A DNA stretch of 64,000 bases from NCBI RefSeq assembly GCF_004022705.2, contig NZ_RZOY02000011.1, positions 1 to 64,000 of the forward strand, read 5' to 3'. Made by a program: the position numbers and the translations under genes. The number at the start of each line of letters is the position of its first letter. Position 1 is the first letter of the stretch. The notes beneath the pieces were generated by a model. It was not told the DNA's origin. It saw nothing but the letters and a program-made list of their open reading frames with translations, and did not search any database. This DNA comes from Mesorhizobium sp. M2D.F.Ca.ET.226.01.1.1 (GTDB taxonomy: Bacteria > Pseudomonadota > Alphaproteobacteria > Rhizobiales > Rhizobiaceae). Shown piece after piece: positions 59,904 through 64,000 of the stretch.

Positions 59904-60356
59904 ATGAGCGATCGCACCAAAATCACCCTTCGCCCAGCCACAGACTCTGACGCCGCCGCCATCGCCAAGGTCCTGCGCGCGTCGCTCAATGCCTTGGACT
60001 GGATGCCGGCGCTGCATACTCCGGAGGAAGACCTGTTCTTCATCCGTGACATCCTGTTGCCCAATCAGCAGGTGACCGTCGCCGTCGCCGGCGAACACAT
60101 CGTCGGCTTCATCGCCGTCAACGGAGAATGGGTCGAGCAGCTCTATCTCGATCCGGCCTGGACAGGCCAAGGCATCGGCAGCCGGCTGCTTCCCCACGCC
60201 ACCGCCGGGATGCCGGTGGTCCGGCTGCATTGCTTCCAGGCCAACACCGGCGCGCGCCGCTTCTACGAACGCCATGGTTTTCGCGCCGAAGCCTTCGGCG
60301 ACGGCTCGACCAATGAAGAAGGCCTGCCGGATATTCTTTACGTTCTTGAGCGCTGA
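59904..60356 (+). CDS. GNAT-family N-acetyltransferase
   Basis: A 150-residue acetyltransferase: ITLRPATDSDAAAIAKVL, WVEQLYLDPAWTGQGIGSRLL with the acetyl-CoA loop, and FQANTGARRFYERHGF. The substrate is unknown. It is convergent with the ACT-domain gene, with only two bases between their stops. Confidence 0.9.
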   Translation: MSDRTKITLRPATDSDAAAIAKVLRASLNALDWMPALHTPEEDLFFIRDILLPNQQVTVAVAGEHIVGFIAVNGEWVEQLYLDPAWTGQGIGSRLLPHATAGMPVVRLHCFQANTGARRFYERHGFRAEAFGDGSTNEEGLPDILYVLER

Positions 60357-60358
60357 GC

Positions 60359-60766
60359 TCAGGCACCACTTTCCGCCGCCAGCTGCCGCAGGATAGCCAA
60401 CGCTTCCTCCGCTCGCTCCGCCGGTACGAACAGATGATCGTGATAGAAGGCCGAGACCGGATTGACGCCCATGCCGGCCGCTGCCAGCCGTGTCGTGATG
60501 GCGGCCAGGAAGCCCACGGCCTCCAGCGAGGAGTGGATGTCGAGCGTGATCATCCGGCAGCGGAACGTGCCGGCAAGGCCGGCGGCTTTCGCCTCGTCTT
60601 CCGCCACGATCAGCGTCACGCCCTCGCGCTCGCGAAATTGCATCACGGTTTCGAGCCCGTCGGGGACCGAGGCGCCCGGCTTCAGCGTCGCGAAGACATA
60701 GGTTCCGGCGAGCAGCTGCGGTGTCATCGATGCCAGCAGCTTTTGCAGGTCCGTTTCGCCGCTCAT
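60359..60766 (-). CDS. ACT-domain protein (DUF2241/COG3602 type)
   Basis: A 135-residue protein of two ACT-like domains. LQKLLASMTPQLLAGTYVFATL and the first ligand loop come first; then FRCRMITLDIHSSLEAVGFLAAIT, GVNPVSAFYHDHLFVP. ACT domains bind amino acids. No enzyme domain is fused, so it may be a free sensor; its partner is unknown. Start 60766 is chosen; 60781 is in frame. Confidence 0.88.
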   Translation of the reverse strand: MSGETDLQKLLASMTPQLLAGTYVFATLKPGASVPDGLETVMQFREREGVTLIVAEDEAKAAGLAGTFRCRMITLDIHSSLEAVGFLAAITTRLAAAGMGVNPVSAFYHDHLFVPAERAEEALAILRQLAAESGA

Positions 60767-60923
60767 GTTTTGTCCCATCATCTGGCGCTCTGCGACGTTC
60801 TCGACAGTCCTGCTCGAAACGTCAACGGGTCCGACGCCTGGACGACATGGCGATGTCGCTGGCGGCTAGGCCGCGGGCTCGTTATCGCCGTAGAGACATA
60901 ACGGTTCGCAAAGGTTCGCCCAA

Positions 60924-61829
60924 ATGATCGTCCGTCCGCGCCCGACATTCCTGCAGCTCTTCTTCATCATGCGCGGCTCGGTGGTGCCGCGTATCCTGCC
61001 GCAGATTTTCGGCTTTGCCATCTATTCGGCGGTCATCCTGGTGCTGGCGCGGCACTTGCAGCTCGATCTCAGCGCCTTCAGCATCGCGCCGTTCGGCCTC
61101 GTCGGCGTGACGCTGTCGATCTATCTGTCGTTCCGCAACAACGCCGCCTACGACCGCTGGTGGGAAGCCCGCAAACTCTGGGGCGCGCTGGTTTTCGAGA
61201 TCCGCAACCTGGCGCGCGCCACCACCAGCCTGATCGGCGACCGCGCCGAGCAGCGCGCGCTTCTGATGGAGGCGCTCGCCTTCTGCCATCTGCTGCGCGG
61301 CCAATTGCGCCGGATCGACAGCAAGGACGACGCCCGCGCCTTCATCGGCGACGAGGTCGATAAGGCAGCCGCCCGCACCAATCCGGCCGACGACATGGTC
61401 CGCCGCATGGGGCGGCGTGCCAAAGCGCGGCGCGAGGCAGGCGCGCTCGACCCGATCGGCTTCCGCATCCTCGATGAAAGGCTCGCCGCGATTGCCGCCA
61501 TCCAGGCCGGTTGTGAGCGCATCGCCGGCACGCCCCTGCCCTTCGCCTATACGCTCTTGGTGCATCGCACGGCCTATGTCGTCTGTCTGCTCCTGCCGAT
61601 CGGCCTGATCTCGACCACGGGCTGGGCGACGCCGCTGTTCACGGCGCTGATCGCCTACACCTTCTTCGGCCTCGACGCGCTGTCGGAAGAGCTCGAAGAT
61701 CCGTTCGGCATCGAGGCCAACGATCTTGCGCTGGACGGCCTCTGCCGCGTCTGCGAGATTTCTGCGTTCGAGGCGCTGGACGAGGCGCCGCCGAAGATGA
61801 TCGCGGCCGACAAGTTCTATTTTTCGTGA
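60924..61829 (+). CDS. Bestrophin-family membrane protein
   Basis: A 301-residue bestrophin-like channel: PRPTFLQLFFIMRGSVVPRILP, then SIYLSFRNNAAYDRWWEARKLWG, and C-terminal DPFGIEANDLALDGLCR. Four or so membrane segments. Bacterial members form pentamers and conduct ions. The S-x-R-x-N-x-A-Y-D-R-W motif is typical. Confidence 0.92.
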   Translation: MIVRPRPTFLQLFFIMRGSVVPRILPQIFGFAIYSAVILVLARHLQLDLSAFSIAPFGLVGVTLSIYLSFRNNAAYDRWWEARKLWGALVFEIRNLARATTSLIGDRAEQRALLMEALAFCHLLRGQLRRIDSKDDARAFIGDEVDKAAARTNPADDMVRRMGRRAKARREAGALDPIGFRILDERLAAIAAIQAGCERIAGTPLPFAYTLLVHRTAYVVCLLLPIGLISTTGWATPLFTALIAYTFFGLDALSEELEDPFGIEANDLALDGLCRVCEISAFEALDEAPPKMIAADKFYFS

Positions 61830-61952
61830 GGGGCTGCGTCACCATCCCGAGGTTCAGGGCAAAAGCGCCGGCCGTGTAGGATCGCGGTCCGCTCCTCCGT
61901 CCTTGGATCGAACCGGCAAAATGGCCGCATCGAAACCTTGGAGGGAACATCC

Positions 61953-62363
61953 ATGAGCATTTCCGAAGCCGCGCCTGCTTCAAAAGGCGCGTTGTGGACC
62001 GGGCGCGCGCTGAGCGCCGTCGTGATCCTGTTCATGATCTTCGACGGCGTCATCAAGCTGCCGCCGCTCGAAATCGTCACCCAGACGATGACCGAGCTCG
62101 GCTGGCCGGCGGACGCCAACGTCGCGCGCCTGATCGGGGTCGTCGGGCTGATCTCGACCGCGCTCTATGCCATCCCGCGCACCTCGGTGCTCGGCGCTAT
62201 CCTGCTCACCGCCTATATGGGCGGCGCGATCTCGACCCATCTGCGGATCGGCAACCCGCTCTTCTCGCACACGCTGTTCGGCGTCTATCTCGGCGTTATC
62301 TTGTGGGGCGGGCTCTATCTGCGCGACCAAAGAGTACGCGCACTGATCCCGTTCAATCGCTGA
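61953..62363 (+). CDS. DoxX-family membrane protein
   Basis: A 136-residue protein with four membrane helices: LWTGRALSAVVILFMIFDGVIK, VARLIGVVGLISTALYAIP, VLGAILLTAYMGGAISTHLR and YLGVILWGGLYLRD. It belongs to the DoxX-like group; function is unknown. GGAGGGAAC precedes the ATG. It is followed after 15 bases by the SRPBCC gene, so they are probably cotranscribed. Confidence 0.9.
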   Translation: MSISEAAPASKGALWTGRALSAVVILFMIFDGVIKLPPLEIVTQTMTELGWPADANVARLIGVVGLISTALYAIPRTSVLGAILLTAYMGGAISTHLRIGNPLFSHTLFGVYLGVILWGGLYLRDQRVRALIPFNR

Positions 62364-62378
62364 GCGAGGGAAACCACG

Positions 62379-62906
62379 ATGTTCACCACCATCCTCATCA
62401 TCCTCGTCGTCATCATCGCCGCCGTGCTGGTCTATGCCGCGACGCGGCCGAACGACTTCGTCGTCACCCGCTCGGCCAGCATCAAGGCGCCGGCCGAGGC
62501 GATCTTTCCGCTGATCAACGACTTCAAGCGCTGGCCCGAATGGTCGCCTTTCGAAAAGCTCGACCCCGGGATGCAGCGCACGCTTTCCGGTGCCGACAGC
62601 GGCAAGGGCGCGGCCTATGCCTGGGAAGGCAATTCCAAGGCCGGCAAGGGCCGCATGGAGATCACCGGCTCGGTGCCGTCCTCGCAGGTCGCGCTGAAGC
62701 TCGATTTCGAAAGGCCGTTCCGGGCCAACAACACGGTCGATTTCTCGCTCTCGCCGTCCGGCGACGGCACGACGGTCACCTGGGCCATGCGCGGCGCCAG
62801 ACCCTTCATCGCCAAGCTGATGGGCCTGTTCATGGATTTCGACAAACTCATAGGCAAGGATTTCGAGGCCGGGCTCGACAATCTGAAACGCGCTGTTGAG
62901 CGCTGA
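62379..62906 (+). CDS. SRPBCC (polyketide-cyclase-like) protein with membrane anchor
   Basis: A 175-residue protein. Residues 1-22 form one membrane segment (FTTILIILVVIIAAVLVYAAT). Residues 28-175 form an SRPBCC fold: RSASIKAPAEAIFPLINDFKRWPEWSPFE, then SGKGAAYAWEGNSKAGKGRMEI. Anchoring of the START fold to the membrane suggests lipid or quinone handling. It is paired with DoxX. Confidence 0.9.
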   Translation: MFTTILIILVVIIAAVLVYAATRPNDFVVTRSASIKAPAEAIFPLINDFKRWPEWSPFEKLDPGMQRTLSGADSGKGAAYAWEGNSKAGKGRMEITGSVPSSQVALKLDFERPFRANNTVDFSLSPSGDGTTVTWAMRGARPFIAKLMGLFMDFDKLIGKDFEAGLDNLKRAVER

Positions 62907-63051
62907 AAACCGAGTAATTTCAATTGTCTGACCGCATCTATCTGGTTTTGGCCGGTGCCGAGCCGGCCAATTGTCGTTGTTCCAGGGATCAAATTAGCCG
63001 TTTGCGAGTTTAAGCCATGGCGGCGAGACGGCGTGTGAGAGAGGAACAGCT

Positions 63052-63315
63052 ATGAAGAAAGCAATTACTATTCTGGTGCTGACCATCGCCTTGGGCGCCT
63101 GTTCGCAAACAGAAAAAGGAGCGGCGATTGGCGGCCTGGGCGGCGCGGCCGTCGGCGCTGCCGTTGCCAACAACCCGACCCAGGGGGCCGTCGTCGGGGG
63201 CGCTGTCGGCGCCATAGCCGGCGCGCTGATAGGTCATGCCAGCGAAAGCGGCCAGTGCCGTTATCGTGACCGCTACGGACGCGTCTATGTGGCGCGCTGC
63301 CCGTCCGGCTACTGA
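63052..63315 (+). CDS. Glycine-zipper lipoprotein
   Basis: An 87-residue lipoprotein. Lipobox LTIALGAC predicts lipidation at C17 (residue by count). GAAIGGLGGAAVGAAVANNP, then VGGAVGAIAGALIGHASESG form a glycine zipper that can pack in or against the outer membrane, and the tail has two Cys (QCRYRDR, ARCPSGY). Similar to the 17-kDa antigen/SlyB class. The gene is followed by the terminator at 63337. Confidence 0.9.
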   Translation: MKKAITILVLTIALGACSQTEKGAAIGGLGGAAVGAAVANNPTQGAVVGGAVGAIAGALIGHASESGQCRYRDRYGRVYVARCPSGY

Positions 63316-63336
63316 GACGCCCGGGTCGATCCAAAT

Positions 63337-63366
63337 AAAAACGGCGGGCACATGCCCGCCGTTTTT
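63337..63366. terminator. Bidirectional terminator between lipoprotein gene and rpsP
   Basis: AAAAACGGCGGGC at 63337-63349 and GCCCGCCGTTTTT at 63354-63366 are perfect complements around ACAT. A and T runs on each side make it work in both directions. Confidence 0.93.
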
Positions 63367-63388
63367 GTTTGCGAATAAGGGACCGCGA

Positions 63389-63784
63389 TTACTCGGCGGT
63401 GGCGGCTTCGGCCGGAGCGGCGGTCGCCGCGGCGGCGGCAGCGGCCGCATCCTCCTGGGCCTTCTTCAGCAGCGCGGCGCGTTCCTGCGCCTTCTTGCCG
63501 GGCAGCGCCTTGTTCGGGTTCGAGCGGGCTTCGCGCTTGGCGAGGCCGGCCTCGTCCAGGAAGCGCAGCACGCGGTCGGTCGGCTGCGCGCCGTGCGACA
63601 GCCAATGCTTAACGCGCTCGGTGTCGACCTTGACGCGCTCGCCGTCCTTCGGCAGCAGCGGGTTCCACGAGCCCAGCGACTCGATGAAACGGCCGTCGCG
63701 CGGCGAACGGGCGTCGGCAACGACGACGTGGTAGTAAGGACGCTTCTTCGAACCCGCGCGGGCCAGTCTGATCTTCAGTGCCAT
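63389..63784 (-). CDS. rpsP: 30S ribosomal protein S16
   Basis: A 131-residue ribosomal protein: ALKIRLARAGSKKRPYYHVVVADARSPRDGRFIESLGSWNPL is the conserved S16 fold. The tail from about residue 100 is Ala-rich and longer than in E. coli S16 (82 residues), usual for this group. It is followed by a terminator rather than rimM. The chorismate mutase gene lies upstream. Confidence 0.98.
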   Translation of the reverse strand: MALKIRLARAGSKKRPYYHVVVADARSPRDGRFIESLGSWNPLLPKDGERVKVDTERVKHWLSHGAQPTDRVLRFLDEAGLAKREARSNPNKALPGKKAQERAALLKKAQEDAAAAAAAATAAPAEAATAE

Positions 63785-63837
63785 TCTTTTCTCCTAAAAA
63801 GCTCTGATTTCGTTTGATTGTGATTGCCGCTGAATTC

Positions 63838-64000
63838 TCAGCCGGCTTTAGCAGCGCCGTTGTTGGCGGCGATCTGTTCGTGGTGGCGGATGACTTCACG
63901 GACGACGAAGTTCAAAAACTTCTCCGCGAAATCGGGATCGAGATTCGCATCCTTTGCCAGTTGGCGGAGGCGGGCGATCTGCTGCTGCTCGCGCGCCGGA
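63838..64000 (-). CDS. Chorismate mutase, C-terminal part (partial)
   Basis: The window edge leaves 54 codons: ...PAREQQQIARLRQLAKDANLDPDF, then AEKFLNFVVREVIRHHEQIA and a stop. This matches the last helices of AroQ-type chorismate mutases, which convert chorismate to prephenate for Phe/Tyr. A gene of this kind before rpsP is typical of the group. The 5' part is beyond base 64000. Confidence 0.85.
   Translation of the reverse strand, partial: PAREQQQIARLRQLAKDANLDPDFAEKFLNFVVREVIRHHEQIAANNGAAKAG

Overview
The window looks like a chromosomal segment of a GC-rich alphaproteobacterium of the Hyphomicrobiales, most likely Mesorhizobium or a close Phyllobacteriaceae relative. The support is the gene families (DUF1344, DUF1737, arginase-ornithine cyclodeaminase, CnoX-LonN-Trm112), an imuA-imuB-dnaE2 cassette behind an alphaproteobacterial GTTC-N7-GTTC SOS box, and dense short palindromic intergenic repeats of rhizobial type. 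The species assignment is inference from protein resemblance.

Layout. 1-89: end of an IS transposase. 385-7678: a CUT1 sugar ABC transporter operon with a fused Gfo/Idh/MocA-aldo/keto reductase, read leftward from a divergent AraC-type regulator. 7816-16318: a likely envelope-stress type locus with two small exported proteins, a DUF347 membrane protein, a response regulator/histidine kinase pair, an exported PsbP/Mog1-like protein, two ABC ATPases and a large FtsX-type permease. A 16-bp palindrome is shared by the two outer promoters. 16549-21385: methyltransferase-like and COG4280 membrane proteins, an LLM flavin oxidoreductase, an SMR exporter-azoreductase pair and its divergent LysR regulator. 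21464-26153: a ribose-type (CUT2) transporter operon with its LacI regulator and a perfect 26-bp operator-like palindrome. 26310-28875: arginase and ornithine cyclodeaminase with a divergent Lrp-type regulator (arginine to ornithine to proline).

29043-34360: small exported proteins, a candidate structured RNA, a tRNA-Gly(GCC), a YbaK-type tRNA deacylase, CnoX-like thioredoxin, a Lon-N protein and Trm112. 34542-40333: SOS mutasome imuA-imuB-dnaE2. 40480-48673: a zincin, DUF1737, a CitE-like lyase, a DUF4173 membrane protein with a CreBC-like two-component pair, a DAO-type oxidoreductase and an orphan glycosyltransferase-like gene. 48707-50550: ArsR-SRPBCC-SRPBCC operon and a GNAT. 50700-59736: leuD, leuB and asd (leucine and aspartate-family synthesis) with interspersed genes, including a frameshifted VOC gene and a DbpA-like RNA helicase. 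59904-64000: GNAT, ACT-domain protein, bestrophin, DoxX, SRPBCC, a glycine-zipper lipoprotein, rpsP and the end of a chorismate mutase gene.

The observations I rank highest are: (i) 145-bp hairpin elements that begin in the stop codon of the upstream gene (two near-identical copies), plus a third element with the same core but different self-complementary arms; (ii) the shared palindrome tying together the two-component/ABC locus; (iii) a candidate small RNA at 30150-30302; (iv) an SMR exporter with Asp in place of the essential Glu. Functions were read from sequence alone; no database search was run.
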